DNA of 64,000 bases, from contig DASVRA010000024.1 of assembly GCA_036388855.1 (NCBI GenBank), forward strand, positions 109,935 through 173,934, written 5' to 3'. This document shows, one piece after another, positions 25,474 to 34,730 of this stretch; position 1 is the stretch's first letter; each line of letters starts with the position of its first letter. Position numbers and translations under genes: made by a program. This stretch comes from DASVRA01 sp036388855. Its GTDB lineage: Bacteria > Pseudomonadota > Alphaproteobacteria > Caulobacterales > Caulobacteraceae. The notes under the pieces are model-generated. The model worked only from the letters and a program-made list of their open reading frames with translations, ran no database searches and had not been told where the DNA came from.

Positions 25474-25502
25474 TATATAGGCGCTTCAAATCGCCTTGTC
25501 AG
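25474..25502 (-). promoter_or_regulatory. Candidate promoter of the rimP-nusA-infB operon
   Basis: On the minus strand CTGACA (25502-25497) and TATATA (25479-25474) are separated by exactly 17 bases. The pair resembles a housekeeping promoter. It overlaps the last codons of the MFS gene. A transcript would start near 25467 and pass through the terminator hairpin before reaching rimP. Sequence evidence only. Confidence 0.5.
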
Positions 25503-26766
25503 CCCCGGCCGCGAGCGGCGTCATCGCCGGCGCTGGAGCGGGTGGCGAGGCCTGCGCCCGCCCGTACCAGCGCGCTGCGTTCCATGCCGCCGCCGCCGCC
25601 AGCAGGCACAGCAGCGCGCCCGTGCGAAACGGCCAATCGTGGCCGAGCCCGCTGAACAGCGCTCCCGCGACCACCGGCCCGACGATCCGCGCGAGCGAAC
25701 CGGTCGCCATGTTCAACCCCAGCATCGCGCCTTGCTTGTCCGACGGCGTGGAGCGCGAGATGATCGCGCCGATGCACGGCATGGTCATGGCCATGCCGAT
25801 CATGCCGAAGCCGGAGATCGCCGGGACCAGCAGCTGGTATTCTCGGGGCACGAGGGTCTGAAACAGCAGCGACAGGCCGAAGATCAGCACGCCCGCGATC
25901 AGCAGCCGGCCTTCCCCGAACCGCCGCGACAGCCGCCCGACCACCAGCGCCTGGCAGATCACCGACACCACGCCGACGGCCATGAAGGTCCAGCCGACCT
26001 CGCGCACCCCCCAGCCGAACCGGTCCATGGCCCACAGCGCGAAGGTCGACTCCATCCCCGAGAACGCGCCCATGTAGATCAGCGTCACCAGCAGCACGCG
26101 CGAGATCACCGGGTCCGCCCGCGCGTCCCCGAACGCCGCCAACCGCTTGGGACGGGGTGCGGCCGGGTCGGCCTTGGCCCGGCTCTCCTTCAGGAACAGC
26201 AGGATGCCGAGCCCCGCCAGCGCCGCCAGCCCGGCCGCCGCGAACAGCGGGATTTGGTAGCCGATGAGGCCGATGCCCTCGCGGGTGAGCAGCCCGCCCA
26301 TGCCCGGCCCGACGATGAAGCCCAGCCCGAACGCAGCCCCGACCACGCCCATCCGCCCAGCGCGCTTCTCCGGCGGGGTCACGTCGGCGATGTAGCCCTG
26401 GATGGTGGAGATGTTGCCGGCGCCCAGCCCGGTGAAGGCGCGAACGGCGATGGCGAACCAGATGTTCGGCACGAACGCCAGCGCCACATAACCGAGGACG
26501 TTGGCCAGGGTGGTCATCAGCAGCACCGGCTTGCGCCCGATCCGGTCCGACAGCCGCCCCCAGAACGGCTCGGCGAAGAACTGGCCGAACGAATAGGCCG
26601 AGAACATCAGGGTGATCTGCCACTCCGGGGCGTCGAGTTCCCGGGCGAACGACGGCAGCAGCGGGATCACCAGCCCGAACCCGGCCATGTTCACGAACAC
26701 GACCAGGAACAGCACCACCAGCGCCGGGTCGAAGCGCCGGCTCAGGGACTCACGAAGCGAAGCCAT
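25486..26766 (-). CDS. MFS transporter, TetA-like drug exporter family
   Basis: A 426-residue inner-membrane protein with 12 predicted helices. Motif A of the major facilitator superfamily is between helices 2 and 3 (GRLSDRIGRKPVLL), and a motif-C-like AAFGLGFIVGPGMGGLL is in helix 5. The pattern matches the TCR/TetA group of proton-driven exporters. The substrate cannot be told from sequence. It starts at ATG 26766. It is divergent from the Y-family polymerase; the 76-base gap holds the SOS box. It ends on top of the candidate rimP promoter. Confidence 0.88.
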   Translation of the reverse strand: MASLRESLSRRFDPALVVLFLVVFVNMAGFGLVIPLLPSFARELDAPEWQITLMFSAYSFGQFFAEPFWGRLSDRIGRKPVLLMTTLANVLGYVALAFVPNIWFAIAVRAFTGLGAGNISTIQGYIADVTPPEKRAGRMGVVGAAFGLGFIVGPGMGGLLTREGIGLIGYQIPLFAAAGLAALAGLGILLFLKESRAKADPAAPRPKRLAAFGDARADPVISRVLLVTLIYMGAFSGMESTFALWAMDRFGWGVREVGWTFMAVGVVSVICQALVVGRLSRRFGEGRLLIAGVLIFGLSLLFQTLVPREYQLLVPAISGFGMIGMAMTMPCIGAIISRSTPSDKQGAMLGLNMATGSLARIVGPVVAGALFSGLGHDWPFRTGALLCLLAAAAAWNAARWYGRAQASPPAPAPAMTPLAAGADKAI

Positions 26767-26833
26767 GGCGCGCTCATAAACGATCGCTCTCCGGCGCGCG
26801 ACCTCCGCAAAGGCGTTTGACTCCCGCCGTCGC

Positions 26834-26848
26834 GTTCGCTTTATGTTC
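26834..26848 (+). promoter_or_regulatory. LexA (SOS) box
   Basis: An exact GTTC-N7-GTTC direct repeat (GTTC at 26834-26837 and at 26845-26848). This is the alphaproteobacterial LexA operator consensus. It ends inside the first codons of the Y-family polymerase, a class of gene that is commonly SOS-induced. Confidence 0.75.
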
Positions 26849-28117
26849 CACGTGGAACACTGGAACGACGGCGGCGGACTGAGGTGGCTGTTCCTCGACC
26901 TGAACAGCTATTTCGCCAGCGTGGAGCAGCAGGACTTCCCCAAGCTGCGCGGCCGGCCGGTGATCGTCACCCCGGTCGCCTCCGAATACACCTGCGCCAT
27001 CGCCGCCAGCTATGAAGCCAAGGCCTTCGGCATCAAGACCGGCACGGGCGTGCGCGAGGCGCGCAAACTCTGCCCCGGCCTGGTGGTCCGCGACGCCCGC
27101 GTCGACCGCTACGTCGAGCTGCACAAGGAAATCATGGAGGAGATCGACCGCCACGTCCCGGTCGCCAAGGTCTGCTCCATCGACGAATGCGCCTGCGAAC
27201 TGATGGGTCCCGAGCGGCTGGAGGCCAACGGGGTCGCGCTGGCCGAACGGGTGCAGCAAGGAATCCTCGCCAACGTCGGCGACTGGCTGCGCTCCTCCGT
27301 CGGCCTCGCGCCCACCCGCCTCCTGGCCAAGACCGCCGCGGGGATGAAGAAACCCATGGGCCTTACCGTCCTGCGCCAGGACCGGCTGCCCGGCCCGCTC
27401 CTCCAGCTGCGCCTCAAGGACTTCCCCGGCATCGGCCCCAACATGGCCAAGCGCCTGGCCGCCGCCGGCGTGCACGACGTCCAGGCCCTGTGGGACATCA
27501 CGCCCACCCGCGCGCGCAAGATCTGGGGCAGCATCGAGGGGGACAAGTTCTGGTGGGCGCTGCACGGGACGGACTCGGCCGACGTCCCGACCGAACGCTC
27601 CTCCATCGGCCATTCCCACGTCCTGGCCCAGGAGCTCCGCCCCCTCGACAAGGCCCGCCCGGTCGCGCGGCGCCTTACCGCCAAGTGCGGCAGCCGCCTG
27701 CGCCGCATGGGGCTGAAGGCCGGCGCGCTCGCCCTGACCCTCGACACCGAAGACCACCGCAGCGCCATGCTCGAGCGGCGCTTCCCCCCCACCGCCGACA
27801 CCTTCGCCCTCCTGGAGGCGACCGACGCCCTGTGGGCCGAGGCCGCCGCCGAGGTCGCCGGCGCGCGCCTGCGCTACGTCGCCGTCCAGTGCTCGCGCCT
27901 CGCCGAAGCCGGCGCGGCGGCCCCCGACCTGTTCGGCTGGGCTCCCGGCGCCGAGGAGGACCCCCGCCGCATGCGCCTGCTCCACACGCTTGACCGCCTG
28001 AACCAGAAGCTCGGCAAAGACACCGTCACCATCGGCCCCAAGCCTGCGCTGCCCGAGTTCGTCGGCGCCAAGATCGCCTTCAACCGTGTGCCGGAGGACG
28101 CCGAGTTCGCTGAGTGA
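26843..28117 (+). CDS. Y-family DNA polymerase (UmuC/DinB-like)
   Basis: A 424-residue translesion polymerase. The first catalytic block is LFLDLNSYFASVEQQ, with an Asp-x-Asn form as in UmuC (DVNAFYAS) rather than the DMDAFF of DinB. The second is CSIDECACEL with the Asp-Glu pair. The helix-hairpin-helix thumb is LKDFPGIGPNMAKRLAAAGV, and a little-finger domain follows (about 240-350). The start ATG 26843 lies inside a LexA box and begins a parS-like palindrome, so initiation may be leaderless or at GTG 26852. It converges with infC. Confidence 0.88.
   Translation: MFHVEHWNDGGGLRWLFLDLNSYFASVEQQDFPKLRGRPVIVTPVASEYTCAIAASYEAKAFGIKTGTGVREARKLCPGLVVRDARVDRYVELHKEIMEEIDRHVPVAKVCSIDECACELMGPERLEANGVALAERVQQGILANVGDWLRSSVGLAPTRLLAKTAAGMKKPMGLTVLRQDRLPGPLLQLRLKDFPGIGPNMAKRLAAAGVHDVQALWDITPTRARKIWGSIEGDKFWWALHGTDSADVPTERSSIGHSHVLAQELRPLDKARPVARRLTAKCGSRLRRMGLKAGALALTLDTEDHRSAMLERRFPPTADTFALLEATDALWAEAAAEVAGARLRYVAVQCSRLAEAGAAAPDLFGWAPGAEEDPRRMRLLHTLDRLNQKLGKDTVTIGPKPALPEFVGAKIAFNRVPEDAEFAE
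26844..26859. promoter_or_regulatory. parS-like ParB-binding palindrome
   Basis: TGTTCCACGTGGAACA, a perfect 16-bp palindrome that matches the conserved chromosomal parS sequence. It lies at codons 1-6 of the polymerase gene, which it translates as FHVEH. I found no second copy in the window, and parA/parB are not present. True parS sites cluster near the replication origin. Confidence 0.65.
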
Positions 28118-28127
28118 GACGGAGAGC

Positions 28128-28649
28128 CTACTTAGGCGCCAGGATCATGATCATCTGGCGGCCTTCCATGCGCGGCTCGAACTCGACCTTGGCCACCGGG
28201 TCGAAGTCCTCGCGCACCTTCTGCAGCAGCTTGGTGCCCAGTTCCGGGTGCGCCATCTCGCGGCCGCGGAAGCGGAGGGTGACCTTGACCTTGTCGCCTT
28301 CCTCGAAGAACCGGTGCATCGAGCGCGACTTCACCTCGTAGTCGTGCATGTCGATGTTGGGCCGCAGCTTGATCTCCTTGAGCTCGACGACCTTCTGGCG
28401 CTTGCGCGCCTCGGCCTTCTTCTTCTGCTCCTGGAAGCGGAACTTGCCGTAGTCGAGGATCTTGCAGACCGGCGGATCGGCCGTGGGCACGATCTCCACC
28501 AGGTCCAGGCCCGCCTCCTCGGCGGCTTCGAGGGCGGAGGAGGTGGGCATCACGCCCTGCTTCTCTCCGTTCTGATCGATCAGCAGGACCCGCGGGACGC
28601 GGATGTCTTCGTTCATGCGCGGCCCTTCCTTGACGGGCGGCGCTTGCAT
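28128..28649 (-). CDS. infC: Translation initiation factor IF-3
   Basis: IF-3 binds the 30S subunit and polices start-codon choice. The 173-residue protein begins MQAPPVKEGPRMNEDIRVPR, the usual alphaproteobacterial N-terminus. The N-domain (LEAAEEAGLDLVEIVPTADP, VCKILDYGKFRFQEQKKK) and C-domain (EIKLRPNIDMHDYEVK, FRGREMAHPELG) are complete. The start is ATG, not the rare AUU that E. coli uses for autoregulation. No rpmI or rplT follows; the gene ends 10 bases from the convergent polymerase gene. Confidence 0.97.
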   Translation of the reverse strand: MQAPPVKEGPRMNEDIRVPRVLLIDQNGEKQGVMPTSSALEAAEEAGLDLVEIVPTADPPVCKILDYGKFRFQEQKKKAEARKRQKVVELKEIKLRPNIDMHDYEVKSRSMHRFFEEGDKVKVTLRFRGREMAHPELGTKLLQKVREDFDPVAKVEFEPRMEGRQMIMILAPK

Positions 28650-28758
28650 GGGGCGACGAATGGGCAGGCTCTCCAGGGCAGTTGACGGGACAGGCGAAAA
28701 CGCGGCGCACCTTAGGCGCTCCGCAGTGAACCGAATATGACGGCGGCGCCAGTCCCGA

Positions 28759-29724
28759 TCAAGCCGAGCGGAGCAGCGCCTGGGCCGCCTGCGCCACCTG
28801 GGCCACAGGGAGGTCCTTCAGTTCGGGCGCCTGGAGCACCTTCACCCGCCCGCGCGGCGCGGTCAGCGCCGGGTCCGAGCCGCCGGCGTAGAGCACCACG
28901 CTTGGCGCGCCGGCGGCGGCCAGCAGGTGCATGGCCCCGGATCGGTTGCCCACGGCCAGCGCTCCCCGCGCCCCCAACCTGGCGATCCGCACCAAATCGG
29001 AGCGCCCGGTGAGGTCGCGCGCGGCCCCGACGGTGCGCTGGATCGCGCGGCCGAGCGCGCTGTCCTCCGGCCGGCCCAGCACCACGATGTCGAAGCCGCG
29101 CTTGCGCAGGGTGTTGGCCAGCGCCTGATAGTTCTCGATCGGCCAGACCCGCTCGGCCTTGGACGTGCCGCCGGGCGCGAGGACGGCGCAGGGCCGCCCC
29201 GCGGCGCCTTCGCTGCCCGTGGGCGCGGCATCGCTCCTGACCCAGGAGACGTCGGGGCCGGGCGCGGTTCCCGGCTCCACCGGAGCGTCCGGCCAAATGC
29301 CAGCGGCCTTCAGCTGATCCGCCTGCCGCTCCAGCGGGTGCATCTGCTCGCGGCGGCGGTTCCGGTGTGGCAGCGAGCAGCCGATCGCGGTCCCCGACCA
29401 TGCCGGCGGGCTCGGCCGCAGGAACTGGAACAGCAGGTTGGTGCGCCCGCTGGTCTGAAGGTCGTAGACCTGGTGGAACTCGCCTTGCCGGATCCGGGAC
29501 GCCACCCGCATCTGATCGCCCAGGCCCGCCAGCGCCCCGTCGGCGTCCACCTCATTGAAATAGGGGCAGGTTTTCGCCAGCGCCTCGAACTGCGGCGAGG
29601 TCAGGAGCGTGATCCTCGCGCGCGGGTGCGCCTCGCGAATGCGGCGGGCGGCGGCGAACGACAGCACGAAATCAGACACCGGTTCGAACCGGATCACCAG
29701 AATTCTGCTAAGCCGCGCCTGCAT
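28759..29724 (-). CDS. Glycosyltransferase family 9 (heptosyltransferase-like)
   Basis: A 321-residue GT9 enzyme, the family of ADP-heptose:LPS heptosyltransferases. It begins RILVIRFEPVSDFVLSFAAA, close to the family start RILVIRxxxxGDvvL. The second Rossmann domain has AVLAPGGTSKAERVWPIENY, IVVLGRPEDSALG and ALAVGNRSGAMHLLAAAGAPSVVLYAG. Acts at the cytoplasmic face of the inner membrane in LPS core synthesis, if the family role holds. The Gly-Asp usual after the first strand reads SD here. Confidence 0.85.
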   Translation of the reverse strand: MQARLSRILVIRFEPVSDFVLSFAAARRIREAHPRARITLLTSPQFEALAKTCPYFNEVDADGALAGLGDQMRVASRIRQGEFHQVYDLQTSGRTNLLFQFLRPSPPAWSGTAIGCSLPHRNRRREQMHPLERQADQLKAAGIWPDAPVEPGTAPGPDVSWVRSDAAPTGSEGAAGRPCAVLAPGGTSKAERVWPIENYQALANTLRKRGFDIVVLGRPEDSALGRAIQRTVGAARDLTGRSDLVRIARLGARGALAVGNRSGAMHLLAAAGAPSVVLYAGGSDPALTAPRGRVKVLQAPELKDLPVAQVAQAAQALLRSA

Positions 29725-29758
29725 TCTCCGGGTCTAACCAAAGGAGCGCCGCCGCGCC

Positions 29759-30517
29759 ATGCAAGAGACCGCCGGACGCCTCAGTTGCGCCGACGGCGCC
29801 GCGCTCGCCTGGCGACGTGTGGCGGGGGAGGGGCCGACGGTGCTCTGGCTCGGCGGCTTCCGATCGGACATGGCGGGCATCAAGGCCGGGTTCCTGGCCG
29901 AGCAGGCGGCGGCGAAGGGGTGGGACTTCCTCCGCTTCGACTACTCCGGCCACGGGGAATCGGACCGCGCCTTCGAGGACGGGACCATCGGCCGCTGGCG
30001 CGATGACGCGCTGCTGGTGCTGGACCGGCTGGTGGAGGGGCCGGCGCTGCTGGTCGGCTCCTCCATGGGGGGCTGGATCGCCTGCCTCGTCGCGCTGGCG
30101 CGACCCGAGCGGGTGAAGGCGCTGGCGCTGATCGCCCCCGCCGCCGACTTCACCGCCAAGCTGATGGAGCCGGAGTTCGACGCCGCCGCGCACCGCACCC
30201 TGGAGACCGACGGCCGCTGGATTCGCGCCTCCGCCTACGATCCCGAAGGCTATCCGATCACCCGCGCCCTGATCGAAGACGGCCGCCGCTGGAACATCCT
30301 GGACGCGCCCGTGCCGATCCGCTGCCCCGTCGGTATCTTGCAGGGTGAAGCGGACTCGGATGTCCCCTGGCGTCATGCCTTGCGGCTGCATGAGGCGCTT
30401 CAAAGCTCCGACGCCGCCTTCACCCTGGTGCGCGACGCCGACCATTCGTTCTCGCGGCCCCAGGACCTGGCGCGGCTCGTGGCCACTGTCGCCGAGCTGC
30501 GGGAGGCGGCGCGATGA
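29759..30517 (+). CDS. Alpha/beta hydrolase
   Basis: A 252-residue alpha/beta-hydrolase. The nucleophile elbow is LLVGSSMGGWIACLVA (Ser in GSSMGG). The oxyanion region is VLWLGGFRSDM. The acid is probably the Asp in LQGEADSDVPW, and the His is in RDADHSFSRPQDLA. Resembles carboxylesterases or serine peptidases of the YheT/BioH type; substrate unknown. It overlaps the epimerase gene by 4 bases (ATGA), so the two are translationally coupled. Confidence 0.85.
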   Translation: MQETAGRLSCADGAALAWRRVAGEGPTVLWLGGFRSDMAGIKAGFLAEQAAAKGWDFLRFDYSGHGESDRAFEDGTIGRWRDDALLVLDRLVEGPALLVGSSMGGWIACLVALARPERVKALALIAPAADFTAKLMEPEFDAAAHRTLETDGRWIRASAYDPEGYPITRALIEDGRRWNILDAPVPIRCPVGILQGEADSDVPWRHALRLHEALQSSDAAFTLVRDADHSFSRPQDLARLVATVAELREAAR

Positions 30518-31476
30518 TCGTGGTCACCGGCGCAGCCGGCTTTATCGGGCGCTTCGTGGCGCTGCGCCTGCTGGAGCGGGGCGAGGAGGTGGTCGGGGTC
30601 GACGACTTCAACGCCTACTATGACCCGGCGCTCAAGCAGGCGCGGGTGGAAGCGCTGGAGGCGCACGAGGGCTTCCGGGTCGAACGCCTGGACGTCGCCG
30701 AGGCCGAGCCGTTTGCGCGGCTTGTTCGCGACTCTGGCGCCAAGCGGGTCATCCACCTCGCCGCTCAGGCCGGTGTGCGCCATTCGCTTGAGGCGCCCTT
30801 CGCCTACGAACACGCCAATCTGCGCGGCCACCTCTCGGTGCTGGAGGCGTGCCGCCACGCCGAGGTGGAGCACCTCGTCTACGCCTCCTCCAGTTCCGTC
30901 TACGGCGACCGTCCCTCCGGTGGAGCGGCTTTTCGCGAAGACGAGCCGGTGAACAAACCGGCTTCGCTGTACGCCGCCACCAAGCGCGCCTGCGAGCTGA
31001 TGAGCGAATCCTACGCCGCCCTCTACGGGCTGCCGCAGACGGGCCTGCGCTTCTTCACCGTCTACGGGCCATGGGGCCGGCCCGACATGGCCTACTTCTC
31101 CTTCACCCGGAAAATCCTGGCGGGGGAGCCGATCGAGGTGTTCGGCGAAGGCCGCATGGCCCGCGACTTCACCTATGTCGACGACATCGTCGACGGCGTG
31201 CTGGGCGCGCTCGATCGGCCGCCGGAGCGGGGGGTGAACCGCATCCTCAACATCGGCGACAACCGCCCGGTCGGGCTGATGCGGATGATCGAGATCTTGG
31301 AGGACGCGCTCGGCCGGAGGGCGGAAAAGGTATTCCGTCCGATGCAGCCTGGCGACGTCACCACCACCTTCGCCGACATCTCAGGGCTGCAGACGCTCAC
31401 CGGCTACCAGCCGCGGGTGACGCTGGAGGAAGGGCTCCCGCGCTTCGTGGACTGGTATCGCCGCTTCTACGGCTAG
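30514..31476 (+). CDS. NAD-dependent nucleotide-sugar epimerase (UDP-glucuronate 4-epimerase-like)
   Basis: A 320-residue short-chain dehydrogenase of the extended type. NAD-binding GAAGFIG is at residues 6-12. The active-site Ser is in ASSSSVYGDRP, and the YxxxK motif is YAATK. The blocks VDDFNAYYDPALKQARVEAL and GRPDMAYFSFTRKILAGEP are those of UDP-glucuronate 4-epimerases. It would supply UDP-galacturonate for surface polysaccharide. It is coupled to the hydrolase gene and converges on galU with a 4-base overlap. Confidence 0.88.
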   Translation: MIVVTGAAGFIGRFVALRLLERGEEVVGVDDFNAYYDPALKQARVEALEAHEGFRVERLDVAEAEPFARLVRDSGAKRVIHLAAQAGVRHSLEAPFAYEHANLRGHLSVLEACRHAEVEHLVYASSSSVYGDRPSGGAAFREDEPVNKPASLYAATKRACELMSESYAALYGLPQTGLRFFTVYGPWGRPDMAYFSFTRKILAGEPIEVFGEGRMARDFTYVDDIVDGVLGALDRPPERGVNRILNIGDNRPVGLMRMIEILEDALGRRAEKVFRPMQPGDVTTTFADISGLQTLTGYQPRVTLEEGLPRFVDWYRRFYG

Positions 31477-32339
31477 AGGAGCGCCGCCACCGCCGCCCGC
31501 GCCGCCTCGCCGAGGTCCGGCCGCTTGAGCGCCAGCGCCACGTTGGCGCGGAGCAGCCCAACCTTGTCGCCGCAGTCGTAGGTGTCGCCTTCGTATTCGC
31601 AGGCCCAGAAGGGTTGCGTCTCCATCAGGCGGGCCATGGCGTCGGTCAGTTGGATTTCGCCGCCGGCGCCGGTCTCGTGCGCCGAGAGGGCTTCGAAGAT
31701 CTGCGGCTGGAGGATGTAGCGGCCGGCGATGGAAAGGTTGGAGGGAGCGGTCCCATGGGGCGGCTTCTCCACCATTCCGGTCATGGCCATCAGCCGGCCC
31801 TCGCGGGCCTTCGGCGCAATCACGCCGTACTTGTGGGTCTCGCTCTCGGGCACCGCCTCGACGCCGATGACATTGCCGCCGCGGGCGTCGTGGACGTTGA
31901 TCAGCTGCCTGAGGCAGGACGGCTCGGCGTCCATGATCACGTCGGGCAGCATCACCGCGAACGGCTCGTCGCCGATGATGTCGCGGGCGCACCAGACGGC
32001 GTGGCCCAGGCCCAGCGGCGCCATCTGGCGTACGAAGCTCATCTCGCCGGCCTGGGGGAGTTCGGCCAGGAGTTCGCGGAGCATGGCGGTCTTGCCCTTG
32101 GCCTCGAGCTGCTGCTCGAGTTCGACGTGGTGGTCGAAGTAGTCTTCGATCGCCGCCTTGCCGCGGCCGGTGACGAAGACGAAGTGCTCGATGCCGGCGG
32201 CGCGGCCCTCGGCCACGATGTAGCTGATGATCGGCCGGTCGACGACGTTGAGCAGCTCCTTGGGCACGGTCTTGGAGCCGGGCAGGACGCGGGTGCCCAG
32301 GCCCGCGACGGGCAGGACGGCTTTGCGGACGCGCTTCAT
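31473..32339 (-). CDS. galU: UTP-glucose-1-phosphate uridylyltransferase
   Basis: GalU makes UDP-glucose from UTP and glucose 1-phosphate. The 288-residue protein has the nucleotide-binding VLPVAGLGTRVLPGSKTVPK at residue 8-27, and then EKPPHGTAPSNLSIAGRY and the WACEYEGDTYDCGDKVGLL block near the end. Length and motifs are normal. The product feeds the neighbouring epimerase pathway through UDP-glucuronate. It is divergent from the small membrane protein at 32458. Confidence 0.95.
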   Translation of the reverse strand: MKRVRKAVLPVAGLGTRVLPGSKTVPKELLNVVDRPIISYIVAEGRAAGIEHFVFVTGRGKAAIEDYFDHHVELEQQLEAKGKTAMLRELLAELPQAGEMSFVRQMAPLGLGHAVWCARDIIGDEPFAVMLPDVIMDAEPSCLRQLINVHDARGGNVIGVEAVPESETHKYGVIAPKAREGRLMAMTGMVEKPPHGTAPSNLSIAGRYILQPQIFEALSAHETGAGGEIQLTDAMARLMETQPFWACEYEGDTYDCGDKVGLLRANVALALKRPDLGEAARAAVAALL

Positions 32340-32457
32340 GGTGTTCTCACGGCGGCGGGAGCGGGGGGATAGCGGGGCCTTGGCCCGCGCGCCAGTGGCG
32401 AGGGCGGAACGGAAGCGGGGCTTGGCTGTTCAAGGCTCGGACACTGCGGAGGCATCC

Positions 32458-32793
32458 ATGGCCGAGGACGGCAAGACAGGCTCGGGCGGCATGCTCGGCA
32501 ATAAGAAGGTGCTGATCGCCATCGCGCTCGCGGTCGCGGCGCTGATCATCGGCATCCTGCTGATGCGCGGCCAGGGCGACGAGGCGGCCAACATGAGCGG
32601 CCCCGACACCGCCGCCACCCAGGCCGCCGGCATGAACGTCGGCGAAGATCAGGCCGGCGCGGGCGGGCTCGCCAACACCACGCCGCTGCCGGGCCAGCCC
32701 AATCCTGCGCCGACCGAGAACATCGACACCGTCCCGGGCGATGCGCCGGCCGTGGCGCCGCCGCCCGCGCCGGCTACGTCCGGCGGGGGCTAG
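32458..32793 (+). CDS. Single-pass membrane protein, hypothetical
   Basis: A 111-residue protein from ATG 32458, with GGAGG 6 bases upstream. One membrane helix (LIAIALAVAALIIGILLM, about residues 20-37) is preceded by a Lys pair and followed by a Pro/Ala/Gly-rich tail ending PAPATSGGG. N-in topology is likely, with a disordered periplasmic tail. No family recognised. It converges with glmS, with 4 bases between the stops. Confidence 0.65.
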   Translation: MAEDGKTGSGGMLGNKKVLIAIALAVAALIIGILLMRGQGDEAANMSGPDTAATQAAGMNVGEDQAGAGGLANTTPLPGQPNPAPTENIDTVPGDAPAVAPPPAPATSGGG

Positions 32794-32797
32794 GGCC

Positions 32798-34612
<1,815 letters not shown>

Positions 34613-34636
34613 GCAAGCCGACCTTCCGTATTCGCC

Positions 34637-34684
34637 TGGCGCGCGATTTGCGATACCGCTTCAACATTCGCAAATCCCGCGCCA
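34637..34684. promoter_or_regulatory. Inverted repeat between glmS and glmM
   Basis: Two 18-base arms (34637-34654 and 34667-34684) match at 16 of 18 positions as an inverted repeat around a 12-base spacer. The core half-site is GATTTGCGA. It lies centrally between two divergent genes of the same pathway, so it could be a shared operator. It could also form a hairpin in the glmS leader. Confidence 0.55.
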
Positions 34685-34730
34685 ATAAATCCGCGTTTCG
34701 GCGGGTTTCGCCCCGCAGGAGGCACAAGCC

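Noticed and set aside
29670..29700. GGTTCGAACC as a tRNA T-arm
   Set aside because: It lies inside the GT9 gene with no acceptor stem or anticodon arm around it. No tRNA gene was found in the window.
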